A stretch of DNA of 41,412 bases, taken from NCBI GenBank assembly GCA_900314975.1, contig OMXI01000029.1, positions 1 through 41,412 of the forward strand, given 5' to 3'. A program made the translations under genes and the position numbers. This DNA is from an uncultured Eubacteriales bacterium. Lineage in GTDB: Bacteria; Bacillota; Clostridia; Oscillospirales; Ruminococcaceae. Below, one piece after another: positions 15,284 to 24,600 of the stretch. Within the stretch, counting starts at the first letter, position 1, and every line of letters starts with the position of its first letter. Below the pieces are notes generated by a model. That model searched no databases. It had not been told where the DNA came from and was given only the letters and a program-made list of their open reading frames with translations.

Positions 15284-15312
15284 TTGACTTTTGCACCGTT
15301 TTGTATTACAAT
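15284..15312 (+). promoter_or_regulatory. Sigma-A promoter of ppk1
   Basis: TTGACT (15284-15289), 17 bp spacer, TACAAT (15307-15312), followed by AAAGGAGGG at 15339-15347 before the ATG at 15354. Confidence 0.8.
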
Positions 15313-15353
15313 TATTACAATGAAACTATACCCTTGCGAAAGGAGGGAACGAT

Positions 15354-17549
15354 ATGGGCAAAAAGGTTTATGACAACCGCGAGCTGTCGTGGCTGAAATT
15401 CAACGAGCGCGTGCTTGAAGAGGCGCAGGACGGCAGTGTGCCGCTGCTTGAAAGGCTGATGTTCGAGTCTATCTTTTCAAGCAACCTTGACGAGTTTTTT
15501 ATGGTGCGCGTAGGCTCGCTGTATGACGCATCGCTGGACGACGACGAGCAGAAGGACAACAAGACCAAGCTGCACCCGTCAGAGCAGCTGAGCGCTATTT
15601 TCAGCCGCGTGCGCGAGCTTGGCGCATTGCGCGACAAATCGTTTGACGCACTTTTGAAAGAGCTTAAAAGCAAGGGCATACACCATAAGTCTGTCAAAGA
15701 GCTTTCGCGCATAGAAGCCGAGTTTATCGAGGGGTACTACGCCTACGAAATAAAGCCGTTCATCAATGCAAACATCATAGATAAGCGCCACCCGTTCCCG
15801 TTCCTTGTGAACAAGGACATCTACGTCATCACAAGGCTTTCGGCAAAGGGCAGCAGGTCGCTGGGCATGATATCGTGTACCGATAAATTCAAGCGCGTGG
15901 TGTTCCTTCCCTGCGAGGAGGGCAGCGACATCAGCTTTGTGCTGGTCGAGGACATCATCTCGCACTTTGCGCAGGAGATCTTTGAAAACTACAAAATAGA
16001 AGAAAAAGCGCTTATGCGCATTACCCGCAACGCCGATATCGACGTTGACGAAAGCTACGACTCCGAGCTTGATTTCAGACAGAACGTGTCCGTGGCAATA
16101 AGCAAGCGCAAAAGGCTGTGCCCCGTGCGTATGCAGGTGTCAAAGGACATCTCCGACGAGCTTAAAAACGCACTTTGCGAAAGGCTTGAGCTTGCCAAAA
16201 AGCAGATGTTTGTCGAAAAAGCACCGCTTGATATGTCATACGTAGGCGACATTTTTGACAAGGCTGCCGACAAGAAGAATATGTTCTTTGAAAAGTTTGA
16301 GCCGCAGCGCTCACCTATGATAGACCAGCTCAAACCGATGATAGAGCAGATAGACGAGCGCGACCTGTTCCTGTCATACCCCTACGAGTCGATAGACCCG
16401 TTCATTCGCCTTTTGAACGAAGCAGCGGAGGATAAGCAGGTAGTGTCGATAAAGATGACACTTTACCGTGTTGCGAAAAACTCCAAGGTCGTCAGAGCGC
16501 TTTGCCAGGCGAGCGAGAACGGCAAGGAGGTCGTTGTGCTTGTCGAGCTGCGCGCACGTTTTGACGAGGAGAACAACATCGGCTGGTCAAAAGCACTTGA
16601 GGAATCGGGCTGTCACGTTATCTACGGACCGCCGCGCCTCAAAGTCCATTCAAAGCTGTGCCTTATCACAAGAAACGTGGGCGGCGAGGCAAAGTATACC
16701 GTTCAGATAGGCACGGGCAACTACAACGAAAAGACCGCAAAGCTGTATACAGACTTTTGCCTTATGACCTCAAACACCGATATCGCCGCAGACGCAGCCG
16801 AGGTGTTCAGAGCGCTCAGTATGGGCGAGCTTGTTGAGGATTCAAAAACGCTGTGGGTAGCACCGAAATGCCTGCAAAACAAAGTGCTTGAGGCTATGGA
16901 CAACGAAATAGCCGTGGCAAAAGCAGGAGGTGACGGCTACGTCGGCGCAAAGCTCAACTCGCTGACGGACAAAGTGATAATCGACAAGCTGATAGAGTGT
17001 TCGCAGGCAGGCGTAAAGGTCGAGCTTGTGATACGCGGAATATCCTGCCTTGTCGCAGGCGTAAAGGACGTTACCGACAACATACATATCCGCTCGATAG
17101 TCGGAAGATTTCTTGAACATTCAAGAATATACATCTTCGGCGCGGGCGTAAGAAAACAGGTCTACATCTCAAGTGCGGACTATATGACCCGAAACACCAC
17201 AAGGCGTGTCGAGGTCGGTGCGCCGATACTTGACGAGCAGATAAAGCAGCGCGTGCTGGATTATTTCAATATACAAATGCACGATAACGTCAAGGCGAGA
17301 GTAATGGGCGCAGACGGCATCTACACACGCTCCTTTGACAGCAGCGCGAAATGCTGCGCGCAGGAAAAGTTCGTAGCTATGGCTTACGAAAGCGCGCCGC
17401 CGCTCGTTACCGCACCGCCCGAGCCGCAGGCTGTTCAGACTGCCGCACCCGCCTTGCAGCCTATCGACCCGTTGCCGACACCGCAGCCGCAGCCCGAAAA
17501 GAAAGGCTTGTGGGCAAAAATAAAGGCATTTTTCAGCAGAAAAAAATAA
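15354..17549 (+). CDS. ppk1: Polyphosphate kinase with an unusual C-terminal extension
   Basis: A 731-aa PPK1, a peripheral membrane enzyme that polymerises the terminal phosphate of ATP into polyphosphate. The N-domain begins NRELSWLKFNERVLEEA. The catalytic half has two PLD-like parts: PRLKVHSKLCLITR, holding the autophosphorylated His, and FLEHSRIYIFG, holding the second conserved His. After the normal end (~residue 680) there is an Ala/Pro/Gln-rich linker and a short basic amphipathic end (KKGLWAKIKAFFSRKK) not typical of the family, which could attach the enzyme to the membrane. It has its own promoter and terminator. Confidence 0.95.
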   Translation: MGKKVYDNRELSWLKFNERVLEEAQDGSVPLLERLMFESIFSSNLDEFFMVRVGSLYDASLDDDEQKDNKTKLHPSEQLSAIFSRVRELGALRDKSFDALLKELKSKGIHHKSVKELSRIEAEFIEGYYAYEIKPFINANIIDKRHPFPFLVNKDIYVITRLSAKGSRSLGMISCTDKFKRVVFLPCEEGSDISFVLVEDIISHFAQEIFENYKIEEKALMRITRNADIDVDESYDSELDFRQNVSVAISKRKRLCPVRMQVSKDISDELKNALCERLELAKKQMFVEKAPLDMSYVGDIFDKAADKKNMFFEKFEPQRSPMIDQLKPMIEQIDERDLFLSYPYESIDPFIRLLNEAAEDKQVVSIKMTLYRVAKNSKVVRALCQASENGKEVVVLVELRARFDEENNIGWSKALEESGCHVIYGPPRLKVHSKLCLITRNVGGEAKYTVQIGTGNYNEKTAKLYTDFCLMTSNTDIAADAAEVFRALSMGELVEDSKTLWVAPKCLQNKVLEAMDNEIAVAKAGGDGYVGAKLNSLTDKVIIDKLIECSQAGVKVELVIRGISCLVAGVKDVTDNIHIRSIVGRFLEHSRIYIFGAGVRKQVYISSADYMTRNTTRRVEVGAPILDEQIKQRVLDYFNIQMHDNVKARVMGADGIYTRSFDSSAKCCAQEKFVAMAYESAPPLVTAPPEPQAVQTAAPALQPIDPLPTPQPQPEKKGLWAKIKAFFSRKK

Positions 17550-17571
17550 AGCGGAGGACTTTCTCCGCTTT
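17548..17571 (+). terminator. Terminator of ppk1
   Basis: AAAGCGGAG (17548-17556) pairs with CTCCGCTTT (17563-17571), with a T-run continuing to 17575. The hairpin begins in the ppk1 stop codon. Confidence 0.9.
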
Positions 17572-17643
17572 TTTTGCATTTCAGATAATCTTTAGCAACA
17601 ATTAAGCGCTATAATAGGTGTATCACAATCAAGGAGTTTTAAG

Positions 17644-19383
17644 ATGTTCAGGCTTGCAAAGTATCTAAAGCATTATAAAATACAAAGCATCTTCGGACCC
17701 GTGTTCAAGCTGATAGAGGCTTGCTTTGAGCTTGCCGTACCGCTGATAATGGCGGATATAATCGACACGGGCATAAAAAACGAGGACTCGTCATATATCC
17801 TCTGGCGCGGCGGCATACTTGTGCTGCTGGGCGTGCTGGGGCTTACCTGCTCGCTGACGGCGCAGTACTTTGCAGCGAAAGCCTCTGTCGGCTTTGGGCG
17901 TGAGCTTCGCACCGCGCTTTTCAAGCACATAAATACTCTTTCCTACACCGAGATAGACAAGCTCGGCAGCCATACCCTCGTAACGCGTATGACCTCTGAC
18001 ATCAACCAGGCGCAGACTGGCGTGAATATGATACTGCGTCTGTTCCTGCGCTCGCCGTTTATCGTGCTTGGCTCGGTGATAATGGCTTTCACCATCTCTG
18101 TAAAGCTGACACTTATCTTTCTGATAATGTCACCTGCGCTGGCATATGTCATCTATAAAATCATGACCGCGACTATACCGCGCTTTAAAAAAGTGCAAAG
18201 CACGCTTGACAAAACAAATCTTCAGACCTCTGAAAACCTCACGGGTACAAGAGTCGTCAGAGCGTTTTCGCGCCAGAAAGACGAGCAGGCGGAGTTTGAG
18301 AAAAACGCCGAGCAGCTGCGCGCAATGCAGATAACTGCGGGCAGGATATCCGCAATAATGAACCCCGCAACCTATGTGCTTGTCAACCTCGCGATAGCGG
18401 CTATACTATGGTTCGGCGGCAAGTCGGTAGACACGGGCAGCATTACGCAGGGCGAGGTCATCGCGCTGCTCAACTATATGAATCAGATATTGCTTGCGCT
18501 TTTGGCAGTGACACTTCTCGTGACCAACATAACAAGGATGTATGCCTGCGCAGGACGTATCAACGAGGTTTTTGACGTTCACACAAGCGTTTCCGACGAG
18601 GGCAGCACCGACGTTGCCGACAACCGCAGCGCACCGAGCGTAGAGTTCAGAAACGTCGATTTCAGATACGCAGGTGCAGGCGAAAACGTGCTTGAGGGTA
18701 TCAGCTTTACCGCGCAAAAAGGCGAAACTGTCGGCATAATCGGCGGTACAGGCTCGGGCAAAACGAGCGTTATCAACCTTATCCCGCGCTTTTATGACGC
18801 AACACAAGGCAGCGTGCTTGTTGACGGCACAGATGTCAAGCACTACCCGTTTGCGCAGCTGCGCGGCAAAATAGGTATCGTACCGCAAAAAGCAGTGCTT
18901 TTCAAAGGCACCGTGCGCGAGAATATGTGCTGGCGCGACGAAAACGCGAGCGACGAGGACATATGGAATGCGCTTGAGATCGCGCAGGCAAAGGACTTTA
19001 TCGAGCAAAAGCAGGGACAGCTCGATTACTTGATAAACCAGCAGGGCAAAAACCTTTCGGGCGGTCAGCGCCAAAGGCTGACTATCGCAAGAGCGCTCGT
19101 GGGAAACCCCGAAATACTTATCCTTGACGACTCCGCCTCGGCGCTTGACCTCGTAACAGATGCGGCGCTGCGCAAGGCTATCGCCGAAAAGACCGACGGT
19201 ATCACCGTTTTCATCGTTTCGCAGCGCATATCCTCAATAAAAAATGCAGACAAAATAATCGTACTCGACGACGGCAAAATCGCGGGTATCGGCACACATA
19301 TGCAGCTTTACAAAACCTGCAGCGTGTACAAGGAAATATGCCTCTCGCAGCTTTCCGAAAAGGAGGTGGCGCAGCATGGCTGA
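17644..19383 (+). CDS. ABC exporter half-transporter, subunit with degenerate Walker B
   Basis: A 579-aa type IV exporter: six membrane helices (residues ~1-300) and a nucleotide-binding domain with Walker A GGTGSGKTS (367-375), Q-loop IVPQKAVLF, signature LSGGQ (471-475) and Walker B ILILDDSASALD, in which Asp496 replaces the catalytic Glu. That, with overlap into the next half-transporter, marks it as the degenerate-site partner of a heterodimer like BmrC/D or TM287/288. Drug, lipid or peptide export is possible; the substrate cannot be read from sequence. AAGGAG precedes the ATG; a TATAAT at 17610-17615 lacks a good -35. Confidence 0.92.
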   Translation: MFRLAKYLKHYKIQSIFGPVFKLIEACFELAVPLIMADIIDTGIKNEDSSYILWRGGILVLLGVLGLTCSLTAQYFAAKASVGFGRELRTALFKHINTLSYTEIDKLGSHTLVTRMTSDINQAQTGVNMILRLFLRSPFIVLGSVIMAFTISVKLTLIFLIMSPALAYVIYKIMTATIPRFKKVQSTLDKTNLQTSENLTGTRVVRAFSRQKDEQAEFEKNAEQLRAMQITAGRISAIMNPATYVLVNLAIAAILWFGGKSVDTGSITQGEVIALLNYMNQILLALLAVTLLVTNITRMYACAGRINEVFDVHTSVSDEGSTDVADNRSAPSVEFRNVDFRYAGAGENVLEGISFTAQKGETVGIIGGTGSGKTSVINLIPRFYDATQGSVLVDGTDVKHYPFAQLRGKIGIVPQKAVLFKGTVRENMCWRDENASDEDIWNALEIAQAKDFIEQKQGQLDYLINQQGKNLSGGQRQRLTIARALVGNPEILILDDSASALDLVTDAALRKAIAEKTDGITVFIVSQRISSIKNADKIIVLDDGKIAGIGTHMQLYKTCSVYKEICLSQLSEKEVAQHG

Positions 19384-21142
19384 TACAAAACTGTCCGCAA
19401 AAAAAACAGGCTCAAAGCAGGCGCTTAAAATGCTTGCAGGCTACGCCAAGCCGTACAAAATGCTGTTTGTCCTGTCGGTGCTGTTCGCACTTGTCAGCGT
19501 GGCAGCAACGCTGTACGCGCCTATCGTCATAGGACAGGCGGTAGATGTTATCGTCACAAAGGGAGATGTCGACTTCAAGGCGCTTATCCCCAAAATCATC
19601 ATACTGCTCGCAGCGGTCGTTATAACCGCGCTTTGCCAGTGGCTTATGACGCTTTGCACCAACAAGATAACCTACAACATCGTGCGCGATCTGCGAAACG
19701 ACGCATTCAAAAAGCTCGAAAAGCTCCCCCTTTCGTATATCGACTCGCACCCGCACGGCGATATAATCAGCCGTATCATAACCGATGTCGAAGCCGTGTC
19801 GGACGGCTTGCTTATGGGCTTTGCACAGCTTTTCACAGGGCTTTGCACAATAATCGGCACGCTTATCTTCATGCTGACCATAAACGTCAAGATAACGCTT
19901 GTGGTAGTGCTTATCACTCCCCTGTCGCTGTTTGTGGCAAGGTTCGTTTCAAAAAACACCTACAAGCTGTTTCACAAGCAGTCGGTAGCGCGCGGCGAGC
20001 TTACAAGCCTTGTCGAAGAAATGACGGGCGAGCAAAAGACTGTCTCTGCTTTCGGCTACGAGCAGCAGGCGCTTGAAAAATTCGAGCAAGCCAACAAAGC
20101 GCTCTCGGACGTAAGCGTAAAGGCTATCTTCTTTTCAAGCCTCACCAACCCCACCACGCGCTTTGTCAACGGTCTTGTCTACACAAGTGTCGGCATAGTG
20201 GGCGCATTTACGGCGTTTTCGGGCGGCATAACAGTCGGTCAGCTTTCGAGCTTTCTCACCTACGCCAACCAGTACACCAAGCCGTTCAACGAGATATCGG
20301 GCGTTATCACCGAGCTTCAGGGCGCGCTCGCCTCGGCAAACAGAGTCTTTGAGCTTATCGGCGAAAAGGAAGAAAGCTCTGACGAGGGCGCAAAGGTCAT
20401 CACCCAATTTGACGGCAGCGTGGACATAAACGGCGTCAGCTTTTCATATACCCCCGAAAAGCCGCTGATAGAGAACTTTGAGCTGCACGTAAAGAAAGGT
20501 CAGCGCACCGCGATAGTAGGACCTACAGGCTGCGGAAAGACCACAATGATAAACCTGCTTATGCGCTTTTACGACGTCGGCAAGGGCACTATCAGCGTCA
20601 GCGGCGAAAGCATCAAGGATATCACCCGCGCTTCTCTGCGTTCGGGCTACGGAATGGTTTTGCAGGAGACCTGGCTCAAAACAGGCACTATCCGCGAAAA
20701 CATCGCCTACGGCAAGCCTGACGCCACAGATGAAGAGGTCATAGCGGCAGCAAAAGCAGCCTACTGCCACGGCTTTATAAAACGTCTGCCTATGGGCTAC
20801 GATACCGTAGTTTCGGACAGCTACGCCACCCTTTCGGCAGGGCAGAAGCAGCTTTTGTGCATAGCGCGCGTTATGCTTTGTGTCCCGCAAATGCTGATAC
20901 TCGATGAGGCGACCTCGTCTATCGACACACGAACCGAGATACTTGTCCAGAACGCCTTTGCAAAGCTGATGCAGGGCAGAACGAGCTTTATAATCGCGCA
21001 CCGCTTGTCCACGATAAAAGAGGCGGACAGCATAATCGTAATGAAAGACGGGCATATCATCGAGCAGGGCGACCACAAAAGCCTTATGCAAAAAGGCGGC
21101 TTTTACGCGCAGCTCTACAACTCGCAGTTTGCCGTCACATAA
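19376..21142 (+). CDS. ABC exporter half-transporter, catalytic partner subunit
   Basis: A 588-aa half-transporter that overlaps the previous gene by 8 nt. It carries six membrane helices, then Walker A GPTGCGKTT (382-390), Q-loop MVLQETWL, a variant signature LSAGQ (486-490), and a full Walker B with catalytic Glu511 (LILDEATSSID). The two subunits complement each other: the competent ATP site would use this Walker A/B with the LSGGQ of the first subunit, while the other site combines Asp496 with LSAGQ. Transcription probably ends at the hairpin at 21286-21315. Confidence 0.93.
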   Translation: MADTKLSAKKTGSKQALKMLAGYAKPYKMLFVLSVLFALVSVAATLYAPIVIGQAVDVIVTKGDVDFKALIPKIIILLAAVVITALCQWLMTLCTNKITYNIVRDLRNDAFKKLEKLPLSYIDSHPHGDIISRIITDVEAVSDGLLMGFAQLFTGLCTIIGTLIFMLTINVKITLVVVLITPLSLFVARFVSKNTYKLFHKQSVARGELTSLVEEMTGEQKTVSAFGYEQQALEKFEQANKALSDVSVKAIFFSSLTNPTTRFVNGLVYTSVGIVGAFTAFSGGITVGQLSSFLTYANQYTKPFNEISGVITELQGALASANRVFELIGEKEESSDEGAKVITQFDGSVDINGVSFSYTPEKPLIENFELHVKKGQRTAIVGPTGCGKTTMINLLMRFYDVGKGTISVSGESIKDITRASLRSGYGMVLQETWLKTGTIRENIAYGKPDATDEEVIAAAKAAYCHGFIKRLPMGYDTVVSDSYATLSAGQKQLLCIARVMLCVPQMLILDEATSSIDTRTEILVQNAFAKLMQGRTSFIIAHRLSTIKEADSIIVMKDGHIIEQGDHKSLMQKGGFYAQLYNSQFAVT

Positions 21143-21204
21143 AAGTAAACTCCGCATTACGTTTTGTATTTATGATGTAATCAGTTTTTTGCGTGGGGTG
21201 CGTT

Positions 21205-21253
21205 ATATTTGGGGGGCTTTCCGCAAATTTGCGCCCACCCAAACCCCTTCGGG
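21205..21253 (-). repeat. Copy of a dispersed G-rich intergenic repeat
   Basis: Read on the minus strand, CCGAAGGGG (21252-21244) is followed by TTTGGGTGGGCG, a short variable part, then CGGAAAGCCCCCCAAA (21223-21208). The same order of blocks occurs at 34167-34205 on the plus strand. No ORF or known RNA was recognised. Confidence 0.5.
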
Positions 21254-21285
21254 TACATATCTTAATAATTTGAGTAACAGTAAAA

Positions 21286-21315
21286 ACCGCAGTGCTTATG
21301 GCTTGGCACTGCGGT
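21286..21315 (+). terminator. Terminator after the ABC exporter genes
   Basis: ACCGCAGTGC (21286-21295) and GCACTGCGGT (21306-21315), a perfect 10-bp stem with a 10-nt loop, preceded by A-run and followed by CTTTTC. It lies ~145 bp after the stop codon. Confidence 0.8.
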
Positions 21316-21327
21316 CTTTTCAATATT

Positions 21328-21371
21328 AGGGGGAGAGAGAAATTATTATAGGGGGGGGAGAAAATTATTAT
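21328..21371. repeat. Tandem 22-bp purine-rich repeat with a G8 tract
   Basis: Two head-to-tail 22-bp units (21328-21349 and 21350-21371) differ at three positions. Each is a G-run, an AG-rich part and ATTATTAT; the G-run is 5 long in the first unit and 8 in the second. A GCCC/GGGC mini-hairpin with a T-rich tail follows at 21379-21405. The whole gap 21143-21624 holds only the G-rich repeat, the terminator, this repeat and the promoter below. Confidence 0.65.
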
Positions 21372-21547
21372 TGACATCGCCCTGTTTTACGGGCTTTTGT
21401 TTTGTCTATGTTTAAAGTATACCCTGCCAAGCTTAAACCAACCTAAAGCCTGTGTGAGATTTTTGTGAAAGATTACCGCCGACAGCATTTTGCCTATATT
21501 GTAACAAGTATCTAAAAATCTTTTAGTCATATTGTACATAAATTGAA

Positions 21548-21576
21548 TTGACGAAACCGCTTTAAAGTGTTATACT
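21548..21576 (+). promoter_or_regulatory. Sigma-A promoter of the CWB2 surface protein gene
   Basis: TTGACG (21548-21553), 17 bp spacer, TATACT (21571-21576). GGAGGT at 21612-21617 precedes the ATG at 21625. Confidence 0.8.
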
Positions 21577-21624
21577 ACTTATATATATGTTATATGTGTG
21601 TGATGACATCATGGAGGTCTTTAT

Positions 21625-24600
21625 ATGGTAAAAAAAGTAACCTCGCTGCTCTTATCCGCAGCGCTGTTTCTTGGCAGCGGCGCGCTGTCAGGCGACATCG
21701 CGCGCGAGATAACTTCAGCGTTTACAATAACGGCTCGCGCCGACGATACGGTAATATATGACGGAGACACAATGGCGGAGTTTTCGGGCAGAACAGCCGA
21801 TACAGTCGCCAAAAAGTATACCGATGCATTCTACGCGGGCAAAAGCTATACCGACGGTGACGAATCTACCTACTACACTACGGCAGCCTCGACTAAATCT
21901 CCCTATAACGAGGGCGTGCTGACCGACGATACGCTCAAGTGTATGCAGGAGATGACCAACTTTTACAGGTGGCTGGTGGGCAGCAGTCCGCTTGCGGTAA
22001 ACTGCGAGCAGACACCGTCTTTGCAGTATCAGGCGCTTGACAGAAACTTTGAATTCAATCACAATATCAGCAATTCAAGCAAGCCTGACGATATGCCGCA
22101 GGAGCTTTGGGACAAGGGCTTTGAGTGCCGCCATAATATCCTCGCGGGCGGTTTTACGCCGCTTGGCTCGATAACGGGCTGGATGAACGAGGGTTATTAC
22201 CTTTCCGGCAAATCCTGGACAGCGCTCGGTCACAGAGAGGTGCTTATCCACCCCGACCACGTCGACCAGCAGTTCGGCTATAGCGGAAATATCGGCATAG
22301 GCGTGTGTGATTTCAGTGCGTCATCAGCCAATCATCCGCCGTTTTATGCGTTCCCCGCACCATCTTATAACCCATCGTCGTGCATAATCCCTTCAGAGAG
22401 CGCGTGGTCGATCGGGCTTGACCTCAAAAAGCTCACCTACACAAGCAAGTCCGACGTTAAAATAACAGTTACCAATCTTTCAACAGGCGCAAGCTACGTC
22501 TGCACACAGGCAAACGGAAAGATAAACTTTGAAAGCAGCGATTTTATCGGCTTTGTACAGCCGTCCGACTACAATACAACTACAAACAAGTACGACAAAA
22601 GCTATAAGGTCGTTGTAACAGGTCTTACCGATAAAGCCACCTCAAAGCCCGCGCAGGTGCAGTACACCGTAAAGTTCTTCGAGCTTAAGGACTACGCCGC
22701 AGGCGCTATAACCAAAGCAGGACTCAACTTTGAAAACATCAAGATATACAACGATACCTTTGACAGCACCGATGCACTCAAAAAGCTCGGCGCCTGCCTG
22801 CCGCAGTATGTCACCATAACCAACGAGTTCGGCAGCAGTACCAAGGTAAAGACCAAAGGCGCGTGGGTGCTTGACAAAGCCAAAAGCTGCTGGTACAACA
22901 GCGTCGATGCCGCGGATATCCCCGTAAAATATGTGGATACCGCAGGTCTGCTTGACAGGATAGAGATAAAGTACGAGTACACCGACGATATGTACTGCCA
23001 GTGGAATACCCTGACCATATCACCCTCAAAGCCGATAGAGAATTCACAGGTAAAGTTCTCCGTTTACAGAACCTACACTCACCTTGAAAGCTCTGCACTT
23101 TGCCAGATAGTTGAGGACGAAAGCGGCAGCTATGTCTGCAAAAATACCTACAGCTCGCTCTCCTCTACCGAGTTTGATAAGGACGGCAGCGGCGTTGAGC
23201 ATTACTACTATATCAACGCCACACCCGAGGACAGCGGTCAGTACATCTCCATTTACTATTCCACCAACGACTATTGGAAGGATGCTTACGTCTGCGTTAT
23301 GGCGAGAACTCTTTCCGTTACGCACAGCTACACTCTTGTCAGCAAAAAACCGCCTACCTGCACCGAAAAAGGCGAAACCGTCTACAAATGCTCGGTGTGC
23401 GGACAAAGCTATACAGAGTATGAAGACGCCCTCGGGCACAGCTACACAGGCAAGCCCGTCGATGCCACCTGCACCGAGCAGGGCTACACACGCTATACCT
23501 GCTCGCGCTGCGGCGACGAGATGATAGGCTCTTATACCGCTGCAAAGGGTCACAGCTGGGGCTCGTGGAATATAACCACGCCCGCGACCTGTACCACCGA
23601 CGGCGTACAGACGCATAGCTGCTCTGTCTGCGGCGCTACCGAAACGCAGCCTATCATCGCACCCGGACACAAGTACCCCGCCGTGGGAACGACCGTCCCG
23701 CCGACCTGTACCGAACAGGGATTCACTCAGTTCACCTGCTCCGTATGCGGAAATGTGCATAAAACTGATTATACCGCGCCAGCAGGTCATAAGTGGAACG
23801 AGTGGACGACCACCGAGGCAGCCACCTGCACCAAGGAAGGTACACAGGCGCACAGCTGCACCGTCTGCGGAAAATCAGAAACCAAAACCATACCAAAGCT
23901 TGAGCATCAGCTCACCTTTGTAAAAACAGTTGAGCCTACCTGCGAGGAGGAGGGCTACAGCCTTTATACCTGCGCAAACTGCGGTCAGTCCGAGCAAAGA
24001 GATAAGACCGCGGCAACAGGTCACAGCTTTGGCGAGTGGACACAATCGCAGGCACCGAGCTGCTCACAGGAGGGCTTGCAGACAAGAACCTGCGAAAAAT
24101 GCTCCAAGACCGAAACCAAACCGATAGCAAAGCTCGACCACGATTACAGGTTCACCAAAACCGTTGAGGCGACCTGCGAGGAGGGCGGATATTCGCTGTA
24201 CACCTGCGTAAACTGCGGTCAGACCGAGCAAAGAGACAAGACCGCGGCAAAGGGTCACAGCTGGGGCGAATGGAGCATAACACAAGCCGCAAGCTGCACC
24301 AAAATGGGTGTAAAGACAAGCACCTGCTCGCGCTGCGGCGAAAGCCGGATCGAATATATCGCCACAATACCGCATTCGTATACCACAAGGATAGTTCCGC
24401 CTACGTGTACCGAAAAGGGCTATACCGAGTACACCTGCGCCATCTGCGGCGACAGCTACAAGGGCAATTACGTCACACAAACAGGGCATAACTGGAGCGA
24501 TTGGACACAAACGCAGGAACCTTCCTGCACAAAGACGGGTACAAAAACGCGAACCTGCTCGGCTTGCGGCGAAAGCGAGGATCTGCCTGTCCCCAAAACA

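Noticed and set aside
17587-17615. Promoter for the ABC exporter genes
   Set aside because: TATAAT at 17610 is good, but there is no recognisable -35 at the right distance.
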